This document shows positions 22,346 through 63,200 of a DNA stretch of 64,000 bases, in pieces. The notes under the pieces were generated by a model that had not been told where the DNA came from, searched no databases, and saw only the letters and a program-made list of their open reading frames with translations. A program made the translations under genes and the position numbers. Origin of the DNA: Myxocyprinus asiaticus. Its lineage: Eukaryota > Chordata > Actinopteri > Cypriniformes > Catostomidae. The DNA is taken from positions 11,765,492 through 11,829,491 of the forward strand of contig NC_059372.1 in NCBI RefSeq assembly GCF_019703515.2, given 5' to 3'. Positions within the stretch are counted from its first letter, which is position 1; each line of letters starts with the position of its first letter.

Positions 22346-22911
22346 CAAACATAATTTTTGTTTACCCTTAAATGCATGGGAATTTCACCAATTCTTACAT
22401 AGTTTGATCTTTAGAGACCCAGAACATATATCTATCAAAAATGGATCTACAAAATGCTCAGATAGTGTCAAATTTTCAAGACAATTAGAAAATAATAAAA
22501 TAAAATATATTCTGATATTCTTTTTTTCATGTATCAAAGAGATAATGCAACAAATCAGGACAAATCTAGAACAGGATTAATTATTTTCATACTGAAATTT
22601 TATGAGGCAACTGGCTGTAAAACATATTGAGCTACGCATAACACATAAGATACACATAAGTATTTTCACAGGCACTTATTGAGTCTAAATTGATGCACAA
22701 CTTGCATAATAATTTCAATAGTCATATCATACTGTTCATGTGTTGTACTCGCTATAGTTTACTTCCATGTTGTTTCTTCATCAAATAGCAATGTCAAATG
22801 TAAATCAAGTCAATCACTGATATATCACTGCCACCATTAGTAAAAAATAGCATGTATATTATGTGTGTACACGCAAATGGGATACATACAATCCACCATT
22901 TTTTTATATAA

Positions 22912-23148
22912 TTTTATTTATTTATCACATATTATACATTTGCACATATACAGTGAAATTCTTTTTTTTTTCACATATCCCAGCTAGGCTGGGTTCAGAG
23001 TGCAGGGTCAGCCATAATACAGCGCCCCTGGAGCAGATAGGGTCAAGGGCCTTGCTGAAGGGCCCAACAGTGGCATCTTGGCGGTGCTGGGGCTTGAACC
23101 CCCGACCTTCTGATCAGTAACCCAGAGCCTTAACCGCTGAGCTACCAT
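22912..23148 (-). mobile_element. tRNA-derived SINE, second family
   Basis: Read on the - strand: A-box-like ggtagctcagcggttaagg, B-box-like gggttcaagcccc, then a body with ccttcagcaaggcccttgac and a terminal caaatgtataatatgtgata/aataaat tail. No clear target duplication. The + strand frame at 22863-23120 is not a gene. Confidence 0.8.
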
Positions 23149-23524
23149 GTATAAAATATGCTATGCTTTTCAATAAAAATGGAATAGTTTTAAAATATAT
23201 TTAGATCCATATGAAATATTCCTGAATCCTTCAGGTTATTAAGGTTTATTTCACCCAGTGTGCTCAAGTTATCTAGAATATCAATTCACATATACAGCAA
23301 AGTCCTACATTATTCTGCGATTATGCATGCACTATGCTGCTGGATTTTACTGCATAGTCCAGCCAGTGCTTTTGATTTACCTATAGAGATATGTATATAG
23401 AATTGGTCCATTGCCCTCCTGTTATCCTCTCTTGCTTTTTAACAACTTTTTTGCTGACCTAAACCTCATTTTTTTTCCTCTGTTTTTTCTATACCTCTCC
23501 AGCTCTCCCTTATTTTTTCTCCTC

Positions 23525-23735
23525 TCCACACTCACTCCCCTAGCTGGATGACGGGAGCTAATTATAAAATCAATGGAGCCGGGCTGCCTTCTTTACGGCT
23601 GCCTCTAAAACCTTAACAGGGAAATCACTGTAGGATTGATGACTCCCTAACTCTTTATCTCTTTTAATTAGAAATGTAAAAGATATGAAGAGCCTGGGGC
23701 CACAGCACTGCACCCAACTCTCAAATGCTCACCCA
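23525..23735. promoter_or_regulatory. Candidate conserved non-coding block
   Basis: A non-repetitive mixed-composition stretch in the intergenic region with homeodomain-type cores (gctaattataaaatcaat, ttttaattagaaa). Non-coding in all frames. Function is inferred from composition only; cross-species alignment would decide. Confidence 0.25.
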
Positions 23736-25297
23736 TCTATCTCTCTCCATCTTTCTCCTTTTTCTGTTTTCAGTACTGTTTAGAGTCTCATGCATCCTTG
23801 CCTAACTCCCTAATTTGTTTTTGTTTTGTTTTTTTGCACCATTTCTGCCACCTTTTCATGTCTTTTAGGGCTCCCCACCTCTGTCTCTTGCAGTGGATTT
23901 ATATACAGTATAACATGTATGAACTTTTCAAAACTGATCTCATTGTGAATTCGGAGACAGTAGGTCAAAAGTTATTTAGGTAAAATTGGCCTCTGCTTAC
24001 CGAAATTCGAAAGATGTCTGATGGCAGATGGTGATTGTCAGTAAATCGGCAGAATGGGGTTGGTATCTATATGGGCAGGTAGTGCAGAGCCCCACCTAAA
24101 TATTCATCCACTTAAAAACATTGATTCATAATATAAACTGCCAATAATGTAATTTGCTTGCAAAATAAATGTGTTCAAAATGCTTACATATGTATTTAAA
24201 AGCAGGTCTAGTATAAGTTTTTCTTCTTTTTTTTTTTAAGTCATTATGTAGCTGAAAGCTTCGTTACACAGTGTTTGATAAAGATACACAAGCATGTGGG
24301 GCACAATGTCTGCTGCCCTCCCGAACTCCACAGCACCCCTCAGTTTTTCTAATGGAAATCTGTGATCAAATATGGTACTGCAATGAGCCCTCATTAGCCG
24401 CTTTTCAACTGGCCAGCCAGGGTCAATAGCTTCGGACCTTGAGCCGCGAGACCAAAATCAATCTGTGTTCCCACCATCGGGCCAATAGCCCCACAGCGTT
24501 GCCCTAAAACCCACCCTTAACACGCCGCACTGGTGCCAATGTATCACACCCCGCCCATTTCACAAGCAAGAGGGAAGCTCAAGCTAAGGTATCATGCTAT
24601 CTAGTTATCTAGAATATCAAGTTTATATTGACTGTATACATTAGCTAGCTAGCAAGGAATGTTAGCTTTGACAACTCACCAACTGTAACTGTCCCGAGTG
24701 ATCTCTCCACTAACAGTGGGACGATGTACCAACGATGAAAACCAGGAAGTGACAGTGGGAACGCAACTGGCCCTGGCACACACTAGCATGCCCTCGATTG
24801 ACCCGATAGTGGAAACGCGGCTGAGACCTATTGGGGCAGAAATGAATCTGCCCATAAATATAGTGCCAAACCAAAGGGAACTTTAGTATTAGTGTGCGCC
24901 AGCAGTGTGACAGATTGCGAACATGGAGAGCACTATCAATGAACGTGTGTGTAACAGCGTGTCGTTTCTACTGCAAATTCAAGGCAAAATGGTCATCAAA
25001 CATCTTGGTCCTGACAAGCCAAACATAAAAATAGTTTGGCAATCAAGACAGTGTATGTTTTTTTATGACGACAAATCGTATATCAAAAAGCCTTGGCTCT
25101 TGAATCTTTCTGTTTTAAATTTACTGTGATTTAAAACATTACTAGCAAAAAAACAAATGTAGTTTTTCAGTACTGTGGAAACGTTTAAATGGCATGTAAA
25201 TAATTCTGTTTCTCTCCGTCTTCTCCCTGGGGATTTTTAACAACATTTAACATTATAAAATAACACTGGATTTAGATTTGATCTACAAGTAAACATT
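23736..25297. other. Intergenic, no gene seen
   Basis: AT-rich sequence. At 24398-24870 a GC-richer stretch begins agccgcttttcaactggcc; its start resembles the end of the element at 50224-50560, so it is probably decayed DNA transposon. Frames at 24698-25129 show no family. Confidence 0.45.
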
Positions 25298-25301
25298 TTA
25301 A

Positions 25302-26107
25302 AGCTACACTATGTAAGATTTTTTTGTTAGAAATGAACAAAATTTCATTAATGAGCAAGTACACCAACAACCCATCTTCCATGTTTTTGCCTTACCCTGA
25401 TTCACTATGGTAAGCCTATAATATTGATTTATATTTTAGAGCTGTCTGGACGGATTTGGTGGGAAATTGCATACTTCCGGGATTCGTCCGTAAGTGTTTA
25501 GGTCATGTCCGTAAATAAAGAAAAGTAGGTCCAGCTACTACAGCGCGTGTATATTTGCGGTGATAGGTGTGGTAGTAGTTTGAAGCTGAAAGATTGTAGC
25601 CACAACAAATGAGCGACACTGACCATGGATCATTCAAAAAGGCAACCATCTGGGGAATAAACTGTTTTCTATTTGCCTGCTAGCTAAGTTATAATAGTTT
25701 CCACCGTTTGATTTGATCTGATATGACTAGCAATCGTTATGTCTAATGTCATTGTTGCCTAACTTTTGTAATGCTATTTATTTGAAAACAACTGTTTTCA
25801 GTAAGTCAAAACAACAGTGGAAGATATGCTTCTTACCTGCTCATAAGACATATTTTTCTTTGTTTCGTTATTTATATATTTTTTAAGGGGAGGGGGCGAG
25901 ATTTGTTGTCATTAGTGACATTCGCTCTGATAAGATGATCACCTTTAACCATTGTTACATCGGTACTTCTCAAACCATCAGATTTATTCACGCCGATGAG
26001 CAGAGTCAAAGCCCAACTCACGTAATTAACAAAACAATGTTCCTCCACAAGTAACTTGCAGTTTTATGCTTCAGCCGCTAGAGGGACAAAAGTTACATAG
26101 TGTAGCT
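25302..26107. mobile_element. TTAA-flanked miniature element with perfect inverted ends
   Basis: Ends agctacactatgtaa and ttacatagtgtagct are exact complements, flanked by TTAA at 25298-25301 and 26108-26111. It is 806 bp with no coding frame, consistent with a piggyBac-type non-autonomous element. Confidence 0.82.
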
Positions 26108-26787
26108 TTAATATAAAGCATTCTTATTTAGAATATTAGAATCAACATAATGTTCTAAGAGTGTCGCCTTGTGGTGGAATAATACAAGGACACCACATAT
26201 TGTATCAGGGTGTTTGTGTTTGAATAATGAGTTGAACCAGTTGAATAATGTAAAAAAAAAAAAAAAAGAGAGAGAGAAAAGAGCAAGATCTGCCCCACCT
26301 ATTTCTGTGGTCATGAGCCGCTACTGGATATCAGAGTACTGGAACATTCGGTAGCAAAATGTCAAGTTCCCATGTGACCGTGTTGGTTTAGGGCCTCTTT
26401 CTCTGGATCTTCTTTTTGAAAAACACCTCCAGCCAGAGTCTTTTCTGTAAATTATTAAAGTATAAATTATTATAAGTCGTTTTACATTTTATTACGAGAT
26501 TAAACGGCATTAAATCTGTTCTGCTGGTATAGTCTCCTCTTGCTGGGCAAGTTATAAGAGCCATTCTTTTCTTTTACATTTAATACCATTAGAAGTGTTT
26601 TAAATTTCTCGCTCTGTCTGCACTCTTTCCTTTGTCACTTGCTCACTCTGCAGTTACTTTGTGTTGCGTTAGTCAATCTTTTTTTTTTTTATTTTTTTTA
26701 TTTTTTTTTAGTAGAGTGTGCTTAAGCAAGCATGCTCATACTTACGGTTAGGGGTTTGTTTTGCTCTTTTGACTTGAGCCAGTAAGT

Positions 26788-26895
26788 AACCACCTAGAAA
26801 CCACCCAGAACACCCTAGCAACGCCCTAGAGGCCACATAGCAACACACTAAAAATCACTCAGAACACCTTAGCAACCACCCACAACATCCTAGCA
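26788..26895 (+). repeat. Degenerate minisatellite, ~20-bp unit
   Basis: About five imperfect repeats of a unit like aaccacccagaacaccctag, including aacgccctag and atcactcagaacaccttagc variants. Confidence 0.75.
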
Positions 26896-27631
26896 TCATA
26901 GTGGCAAGTTTCGCACGGACAAGCACTTGTCTATTTAAAAATCTAGTTATTTATGAAGGGCTCATTGAGAATAAATGAGTGAATATCTCTCCACATGTGC
27001 CTCTTTTGTTGCTTCTGTAATTGAAACAATTGTAGCTGAGACATTCATGATTGCTCTTTTCTCCTTCATTTAACTCGTATTGTTCTCAGCGGTATGTGCT
27101 AAACTCCACAGGAAGCTGAGCATTTTCGCCACGGAAAGAAAAACATGCACTGGCTCTTTAAATCCATCAACTCCGTCTGTCTGCCTTGTGTTAGCATTGT
27201 AACATCTTATTGGATTGAATATATGGGGGTCCTTGTAAACCAGTGTATAATGCATGGGCCTTGTTTTAATCTTAGCTCTAGTTTATTTGTCTATTTAATG
27301 AAAGTTAATTATAGTAATCCTTTTAATTAATAGTACCAGACCCCTGTTCACCGCTAAACCCTCAAGCTACGAATAAATAGAATGCTATAATGTGAGCCTC
27401 TGTGTGCACTTTACAAATAAATAAAATCATTAAAGTGCTGTGTCCGTCGAGGATGTAAAATAAATAAATAAATAAGTAAAATAAAAAGATTGGGATCTAT
27501 TACATCCAAATGAATTTGTGTTTTATGGGTGTTGAGAATATTAAAACATATTTAAATTGGTGTGGTCATATAAAGGCTATATTTAGATTTTCAGCCATCT
27601 GCATTGTAGAAAATACACACCCAGATGACCA

Positions 27632-27632
<1 letters not shown>
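26896..27632. other. Intergenic, no gene seen
   Basis: Mixed unique-looking sequence; frames at 27070-27330 on both strands overlap and show no family. Short taaataaa runs are near 27415-27485. Confidence 0.45.

Positions 27633-27665
<33 letters not shown>
27633..27665 (+). repeat. Poly(A) tract, 33 bases
   Basis: Uninterrupted A run; no SINE or LINE body is recognisable directly upstream. Confidence 0.9.
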
Positions 27666-27668
<3 letters not shown>

Positions 27669-27766
27669 TAAATTAATTTGTATGGTCATATAAAATGGTA
27701 AAAAAAAAACAAAAAAACAAGCAAACAAAAATTTTTTTTTTAACATTTAATAGCTCCTATCCATTG

Positions 27767-27770
<4 letters not shown>

Positions 27771-27834
<64 letters not shown>
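27771..27834 (+). repeat. (TA)n microsatellite, about 32 units
   Basis: An uninterrupted ta dinucleotide run; likely polymorphic in length. Confidence 0.95.
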
Positions 27835-27836
<2 letters not shown>

Positions 27837-28084
27837 GCTTAAATTGCCAGCCTAATATAATCAATTAAATTATAGATTGTGAATATGCACGTACATTTTA
27901 AAATGTTTTTTCTTTTTAATTTAAATTTATTAATTGAGCTAACAGATGAATTCATTATTATTATTTTTTTTAATGAAAATTAATTTTATAATAATTTAAA
28001 TATTTGCCTATGCTGTCTAATGTCTGAGCCTTTAATGTGCTGTCTTCCTGCATGAGTAACGCAGGGATGTTTCTTTGTCCTCAG

Positions 28085-28510
28085 ATAATTACTGAATGAC
28101 ACATGCAGACAAATGAGCTCACACTGGCAGAATCCATTAGTTTGGTCTCAGTAGTGTTTGTGTGTGGTTACCATTTGATAAATTACACTGAGTTCTGCAG
28201 CCAGCAGTGTACCAGAGCAATTATGTGGTGCATGATCGCCCTCTGCTGAAAGAATTAACGGCTTACATATTAAAGGAAAGCTTGTTTAGTACACGGAAAT
28301 TATCAGGGCATATTATTAAGACATAATTAGATTACGTATTATGCTGAGTGAGGAAATTATATTTCATAAATGTGATATTCATAATGAACCATTTAATGAC
28401 TCATCTCTCAATGAAAATGTGGGCCTTCAGCATAAGTGTGTCATTTTGCTGTTAGGTAGTCAGTGCAGGTTAAAATTCCTGTTTCATTGTGAATAAAGGC
28501 TACATTATGA
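28085..28510. promoter_or_regulatory. Candidate conserved non-coding block
   Basis: Non-repetitive sequence with several homeodomain-like sites (gcaattatg, gacataattagattacgt, gtattatgctg). No coding potential. It is gene-free and lacks transposon ends, which is all that supports the call. Confidence 0.22.
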
Positions 28511-29951
28511 ACACTCAACAATTTCCTCAGTGAATATTGTGAGCTAAACTTGTACATTCAGTTTTCATAAAATAGCAAATACAGATAAATCTGTCATCAT
28601 CTTGGTACTCCCCCTCATGTCGTTTTTAACCTCTGTGATTTTCTTTCTACCATGCAACGTTAAAATGAGAAATTTAGCAGAATATCCAAGCTGCTTTTGA
28701 TCTTAATACGTCATAGATACGAGTAGGCCTACCATAAACTTAGTCCATACAACTGATAAATGACTATTTTCCAAGTTCTTAAGTCCTATAGCTTTGTGTG
28801 AGGAACAGATCGAAAATTAACTCATTATTACCTGAAGATTTTGACCGTGTCCCATTGCTTTTCAAATCTAATTTCACGCTTACTAACATTTTATGTGCGA
28901 AATGGGGTGGGCGGATGGATCTTGAAAAATACTTCCCACTTCCTCTTATAAAAATATCGGTCCTGTGTGTTTTTAAAGTACTAATGATTTATTAAGCATT
29001 AAACTAAAATTGTATCACACGTTTTGAAGGGGAAAATTTTAACTTTATTGCCAAAATGTTGCGTAGGATAGGAACTATTTGTCCTTCCGCTCATCTTAAA
29101 AGCATAAAGCAGTCACAGACAAGACAGAGCATAGTGCTTGTTAATTGACAGAAAAAAGGGGACACCTAGGCCATGTCTGAAAATTCTGCCTTCAGAAGCT
29201 GTGTACATAGGTAGGATGAAAATAAGGTGCTTTTCAAACTGTTCTGAGACCAGTTTCCGTAAGAGTTTCATTCATTCAAAAATGCTGTCCGTTAAGCCAT
29301 TACCTGAATAGGCAGCAAGGTAGCAAGTCAGCATCCTACGTTTTAGGATGCAGCCCTACAGTTTTCACACCACTAAATAACAACTAAGAAAAATAGGACA
29401 TTTATCATACGCTAATAGGTTTTTGTGGTATTTTATAGTGTTGGGTAAGTTACTCAAAAAAGTAGGCTAATGTGTGAACCCCAAATAATGTAAATACCAA
29501 ATAAAGTAATTAAATTTATCAAAAGTCAATGTTCTATCTGATTACAAAAATGCACTCCTTTTTGTGCTTAAAACATAGTTAGATTACAATAATTAGGTTA
29601 CAACCTTGGTTTTATATAACTTTAATCTTTTATTACTTTAAAATGTTAAATTATGATCATTTTCTATAATTGTTGTTTATAAATGGAAAGCAAAAAGGTT
29701 TTAATACTTTGCAGTTCACCCCTATTAAAATCTCAGTAATGGCTTTTAAACCTTAAATGGCTATAATTTTACACTTCATCCCCAAAAAACTTTCCGTTTA
29801 ATAGGGGTATTGGTATTGATACCTGAGATAGTACTGGCCTTGATAGTACTTGGTATCCAATCAAAAAGAAAATACAAGGTATAATCCATCCTTTGTGTTG
29901 CAGTATAGGTTTGACATCAGAATTCATTTTCATATCAGATGAAGTATTCCT
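28511..29951. other. Intergenic, no gene seen
   Basis: At 29166-29360 there is sequence shared with 41825-41905 (tgaaaataaggtgcttttca). At 29437 a left end like that of the hAT element at 9499 appears (agtgttgggtaagttact) without a matching right end. Confidence 0.45.
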
Positions 29952-29955
29952 TTAA

Positions 29956-30872
29956 CCTTCCTATACTGTTCGGTCATTTTTGACCTAAATCAGTTTTTAT
30001 GATGTAATAAACATGGTTTCCTTTATCTGAGTGGTACAAGACTTGGTGACTTTTCCTCCACTTGCCATCTGAACACACACAAAAAATTGGACTTGATTCA
30101 AAGAGTCTAAAAAATAAAGCAACACCTTTACTGTTTATGGACCGATCATAGGAAATGAATGGGAAAGACTAAAAAGCAGAGCAATTTTTGGGGGGGATTT
30201 ATCAAATACAATCTACAAATCATCCAAAATACAGAACAAACACACACAGAAATAAAGGGGCGAGACTATACAACATGCTGAGTACAAAACATGCACACCA
30301 ACAAACACACACACTTAGAAATAAATAAATGGGTAACATTTTAACACAGCCAGAAGGCAGAACACAACACAGAGAGAGAGAAAGAGCAAGAGAGAGAGAT
30401 AGAGAATAAAGACTGAGTCTGACCCCAATGTAAGAAAGTTTACCTATTCCACTATGAGAAAGTTTACGCGTGGGTGCGGGAGCCTCACCTTCCAGACAAA
30501 AAACAGCATCTTTCTGACACTTCAAAAAAAAAAAAAAAATACTTGACGAATAATAGTTTGATAAAGTCTAAATATGTATCTAAATGCATGAGAAATTCTC
30601 ATATTTTCTTCATGTTTCAAGTAGGTTTTTACTGTAGTGAAGTTGATAAATCTGATAATAAATTTGCTTATTTGCATATGAAATTGAGAAATGTATATGT
30701 AAATAAGATCTAGAAAACATAAAATCCCCAAAGAAGTGCATACTTTTATTGTATTTACTTCAGGGTAGAAGAAATGTTTTCCTTTCTTTAAAAAAAAAAA
30801 ATTGTAATGTTTCTGGTCAAAAATGACCATGAACAGTAAAGTAAGCAGTCCTACTTGAACAGAATAGGAGGG
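29956..30872. mobile_element. TTAA-flanked inverted-repeat element downstream of rarga
   Basis: Left end ccttcctatactgttc and right end gaacagaataggagg (complement of cctcctattctgttc), with TTAA at 29952-29955 and 30873-30876. Inner ggtcatttttgacc and ggtcaaaaatgacc also face each other. It contains short ag and ac microsatellite runs (30240-30410). It ends about 40 bp from the rarga poly(A) signal. Confidence 0.72.
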
Positions 30873-30899
30873 TTAAATAAAAGAACGACAGAGACAGAA

Positions 30900-32674
30900 T
30901 TTCTCGAAAAAAAAGTTTATTGTGCCTCTTATTGTTTATATGGCTTTTTTATATATATAACAGAATTTGTTGAACACAAACAAAGGACTAACAATACATT
31001 AACCAAGTTGAGAGAACAAAAAATATGACGAGGAGTTAAAGTTATCTCAACATTCCATTTGCGTGTGGCTGTCGTGCAACTCTGAAGGAGAAGAGGTCAG
31101 TATGACAGCTCACATACTCTCTGACAGCACCACAGTGATGACATTCATAATAATGTACTACACTACAGCTTATTGAGTGCAGCCATCCTCACATTCAACA
31201 CACACACATACACACACAGCTGAGTTCTGGTCATAGTCATATTGCTGGACTGAGACAACTGAAATCTTTTAATGTATGTTCAGTGGCACATGGCCACCAA
31301 ACTGCATATTGTGTGTTTTTGGCAATGAAACTGATCAAAATAGTACAGAGACAACCCACCAAATCTATTTCTATGATGAAGAGAGAAGATGAAAGTTCTG
31401 CAATGACTGTATAAGATATGCAGATATTTTCATTAATTGAATTGTAAGACAGCGAGATTTCTAAAATGTAACACACATAAATATTGCCTGGTTCTAGGCT
31501 GCCGCCAGACAGCAAGCGTTTGGTCCTTACAGAGATGCCCTGAGTCTGAATTTCATGTTTCTATTTTTCATTCTTTTTAACAAATGTTTATGAGTACATG
31601 TATAACAAGCATGCTTATCAAGTGTGTATGTGAGTGAGTGTGTATGGTACATAATTATGATTCAGAAAATCCTCCAAGTATACTTATCCTGAAGTGTTGT
31701 TAAGGGTGATGAGGTCAAATTCCATAATTACACACAGAGCATTAGGCTCGCCATCTTTTAGTTGAACTGAAGTGCTGCATAACTTTTGCCTGAGCACTTT
31801 GAATGAAACCAGTCCAGTATGACATTTTGTGTATGATGCAGAGATTTCAGGGTCATGTGGGTGGTTCTGTTTGGAACTGGGCTCCCTGACAGGAGTTGAA
31901 CCCTACAAGCTGCAAACTTTGGCACAGACACGCCATTCAATTGGCAGCGAATCATATGATGCAATGAAAACTGATCCGTAAAGGCAGTCCCCTAAAAAAC
32001 TGATCATCTGGCAGGAACAATGGGAGATACCCTGCCACCGAACTGATTATCAGTGACATCTTTGCTGAGCCAAAGTGCCCAAGAACCCATCCAAGCAGCT
32101 GGATAAAGACTCAGCAGAGAGGTTTGCCAGTTATAGTAATCCGATTATCTTTCTGTATCTCTGCCCAGGAAAGCTATCAAACAAAATATAACTAAGAAAA
32201 TAGAATACAGGACAAAAATATATAAAGGTATATATTGATATGTATGGGTGTATTCATAAAATGTAAAGAGAACAAACTATCTCAAAGCTGAAAATGTCAA
32301 AAAGATATTCAAAAGCATCAATGATAACAGAAAAAGCATTAGCATTTTCAGTTTTCTTCCTGTATTTTCTTTCGAAAGAATATTTTGAACCCGTTGAAAG
32401 TCAGCTGTTAATGGTGTTAAAGTCCATTTGGCTTCTCCTTTTCAAAGCAAACAAACAAGTTTTTAGAAAAGCGGTAGTTATTTTGTCTAAAAAAACAGTT
32501 GTTTTGTCTTTTTCTACCTTCCCTCTCGCTCTGCTGGAGAGGTCCTGAGAATAGGTTTTTATGTGAGTTTTTTTTAAACTGCCTCACTAATGTGTCTCTC
32601 ATCGTTGACCATGTGGCCTGAGTTAGGAGTGTCTGTACAGGTAAGGCTCTAAGTTTGCCCTGGATGAAGCATCC
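30900..32674 (-). other. rarga: Probable rarga 3' UTR
   Basis: From the stop codon to just past a - strand AATAAA at 30916-30921. About 1.8 kb without coding signal and without recognised repeats, unlike its surroundings. The boundary is inferred. Confidence 0.5.
30916..30921 (-). terminator. Candidate rarga poly(A) signal
   Basis: tttatt on the + strand, AATAAA on the - strand, at the end of the repeat-free 3' region. Confidence 0.5.
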
Positions 32675-60693
<28,019 letters not shown>

Positions 60694-61186
60694 AGTGCGT
60701 CCCTGTCACCCACCCACCTCCAAATAAAAGTGATCCTGATCAGTCACCTACTTCCCCTCTGTCCCGTTCCCTATTAGATTCTGTACTGGCTCATGTCACA
60801 CTGCAAAAAAAACAAAACAATAACAACACCAGCAGCTACGACAGCACTAAATCCCTCACTGGAATTCCTGTACTCGGGATATGTGTGCCGCTTGATCCTG
60901 CTGTTTTGCTCTTGTAAGCGTTTCCTCTCTATGTTTTTCCCTCCGTCCTACTGTCGCTCTATCACACTGCTTGATTCTCTTTCCCTCACTGTCTGAACTG
61001 CGCCGCTGGTTGCTGGCTGGCAAGACTGCGTCTCTGTACTCGGGGTGAGCTTCTCCTAGCGTGCTGTAACAGACCTAAATAACAGCCCCACAGAGCACTC
61101 GCGGCTCTCAGACACACTGGAGCGAACCAACTGTCTCAGCCCTGCGCACACAGAGGGGGGTGGAGAGAGTGATGGGGGGGGGGGGG
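60694..61186 (-). promoter_or_regulatory. rarga: Probable rarga gamma-2 leader and promoter region
   Basis: Upstream of the first coding exon on the - strand. Locally richer in CpG and GC than its surroundings (60990-61150). A 5' UTR intron is possible: donor-like gtgagg at 60989-60984 and acceptor ttttttgcag at 60810-60801. A TATA-like ttatttag is at about 61078. A G13 run closes the region at 61174-61186. I could not find a convincing DR5 retinoic acid response element by eye. Transcription start is not determined. Confidence 0.5.
60774..60794 (-). promoter_or_regulatory. Possible upstream ORF in rarga leader
   Basis: On the - strand a start codon at 60794-60792 opens a frame of six codons (MSQYRI) ending TAA at 60776-60774, about 80 bases before the rarga start. 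Only meaningful if transcribed as 5' UTR. Confidence 0.4.
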
Positions 61187-61525
61187 TGAGAGAGGGTGTA
61201 GAGAAAGAGTGAGGGCCACAGGGAGGGGCCACCATGTTTGTGTGTGTGTGTTTGTATGTAAACTTGCCAGGCCTGATCTGGTTAAAGGACAAACTTTTAT
61301 TTTATTCTTGCTGGCCTCTTTTTGTCTCTTTTGTGATTCATATTTCAGCATTGCACTACACACAAACACTCACTCTTTCTCTCTCTGTGACTCTGCACCT
61401 CCCCCTTTCCCTGCAGTACATATGAGAACCCCCCCTTCATCCCAACCCGACCCTCAGCCCCGTCTCTAATCATAACCACATTAAAGTCCACAGAGCAGTG
61501 AGCAAGAGAGAGGAGAGGGAGAGAG

Positions 61526-61560
<35 letters not shown>

Positions 61561-62270
61561 ATTGTGCAAGCAGCAGATGCCTGGGCAAAATTCTCTCCTT
61601 TGTCTCCACAAAAACAGAGTAAATGACTGATGGCCACTGCTGTCTCTACCTCATTAAGTATGTGGCGAATATTCAAACCCCCTTTTGGCCCTCACAGAGC
61701 CTTTTAAAAGAGGAACTTTTATTCAGTTTGCAGGGAGAATCCAAACACTAGAGGACGCCAGGCAGGAGACCAACAGGAAAATGAACGCGGAATGGAATGT
61801 CATGGCTTGCCTTCAGACTCGCGATGTAGAAATGATGAATTTGAGTGCCTTCCCATGGGACTTAGTCAGGGTAGATGACATATTTAATTTGACGCAAAGG
61901 AAAATGAGGCTGTGAGGGATGGGAGTACAGTCTGCTCAATGTGATTGTTCAGCTGACGAAATTTTGATTAGAAAGACATCCTAAACTTTTAAAACGTTTA
62001 AAAGTTTGATTTCAGTCGGACTAAAATGAAAAAATGTATGTAAATGCTTCAGTCTGACTGAAATCGTACCAGTATGTTATTTGCGAAGTTGGACTATCGG
62101 ATAATTCCGATTGTTGCTCGGCTTCATCCACCTTGTATACATGTTTATCAGACCACAACTGGCCTCTGTGTTTGATTATGTTCGATTGCCCCAAAAGACA
62201 AAAGTCATGTGTGATGTGTATTTAACACTTCCTAAACTGATGGCCTTAACTTCAAATATTAAATTACATA
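61187..62270. other. No gene seen
   Basis: Upstream of rarga gamma-2 exon: microsatellite-rich to 61560, then unique-looking sequence. The frame at 61685-61915 has no family. It is either promoter-distal sequence or intron of a longer rarga transcript. Confidence 0.45.
61530..61559 (+). repeat. (GA)n microsatellite
   Basis: About 15 ga units; purine-rich sequence extends to 61500. Confidence 0.9.
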
Positions 62271-62625
62271 GGGGGCCTGGGTAGCTCAGTGGTAAAGACA
62301 CTGGCTACCACCCCTGGAGTTCGCTAGTTCGCTGGTTCGAATTCGTGATCGCTATAATGTGGTTTGTGCTCGGTGGGGTGCATGGTAAGTTGAGCGTGGA
62401 TGCCGCGGTGGGTGGTGTGAATCCTCCACATGCGCTATGTCTCCGTGGCAACGCGCTCAACAAGCCACGTGATAAGATGCGCGGGTTGATGATCTCAGAT
62501 GTGGAGGCAACTGGGATTTGTCCTCTGCCACCTGGACTGAGGCAAATCACTACGTGACCACGAGGACTTAAAAGCACATTGGCAATTGGCCATTCCAAAT
62601 TGGGGAAAAAAAATCACAAAAAAAA
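62271..62625 (+). mobile_element. tRNA-derived SINE, same family as 13240
   Basis: Starts gggggcctgggtagctcagtg (A box) with B box ctggttcgaattcg, body gccacgtgataagatgcg and an A-rich tail. Flanks aatattaaattaca and aatatattcaattaca suggest an imperfect target duplication. Confidence 0.87.
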
Positions 62626-62893
62626 AAATATATTCAATTACATGTCATGTATAATTAGAGAAACGTGCAAGGAACTCAGTCTCCAAATGTAAAAAGCCTT
62701 TATTTTAATGGGCCAAATACATTTAAAATCATCGCATATCAGTAAACAAACTGCCTTCATCGGGGCATTCAAGAAACAAAACAAGTGTTTTTCTTTTTTC
62801 TTTTCTTCTTTTTTTTGCATCATGTATTCTTAGACAGATAAATAAAGACTTTAGCTCGACTAGGCAAAACTCAGCTGTGGTGCAATTATAAGT

Positions 62894-63200
62894 GGGTGAT
62901 TCTCAAGAAACCTTTCAAGTAAATGTCCAGGTCATATTTAACCACAAATCAATAAAAAAAAATTTGTTAAAAAAGAAAGAAATTTTATTTTGCAACAAAA
63001 TAAGAAGCCTACATTCAGGACCATTATGATTTTTTGCATTGTGACATTATTTTCAGGACACTTAAGCACATTTTACACACCAATTCTTATTACAACAACA
63101 CGTCCAGACATTGAACTTTTACTATTATTGTTGTTTTCAATAATAATTATTATCGTAACACAGTTATGTTTTTACTGTATCCCAGTAAAAAGATGCGACT
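62894..63200. mobile_element. Copy of the repeat interrupted at 53.5 kb
   Basis: Starts gggtgattctcaagaaac and continues taaccacaaatcaata, gcattgtgacattattttca, cccagtaaaaagatg. It gives the pre-insertion structure of the 53481-55263 repeat. The right terminus is unclear. Confidence 0.55.

Noticed and set aside
60700..61200. DR5 retinoic acid response element in the rarga promoter
   Set aside because: The gamma-2 promoter carries one in mammals, but no pair of AGGTCA-like half-sites at 5-bp spacing was convincing by eye. A motif scan would settle it.
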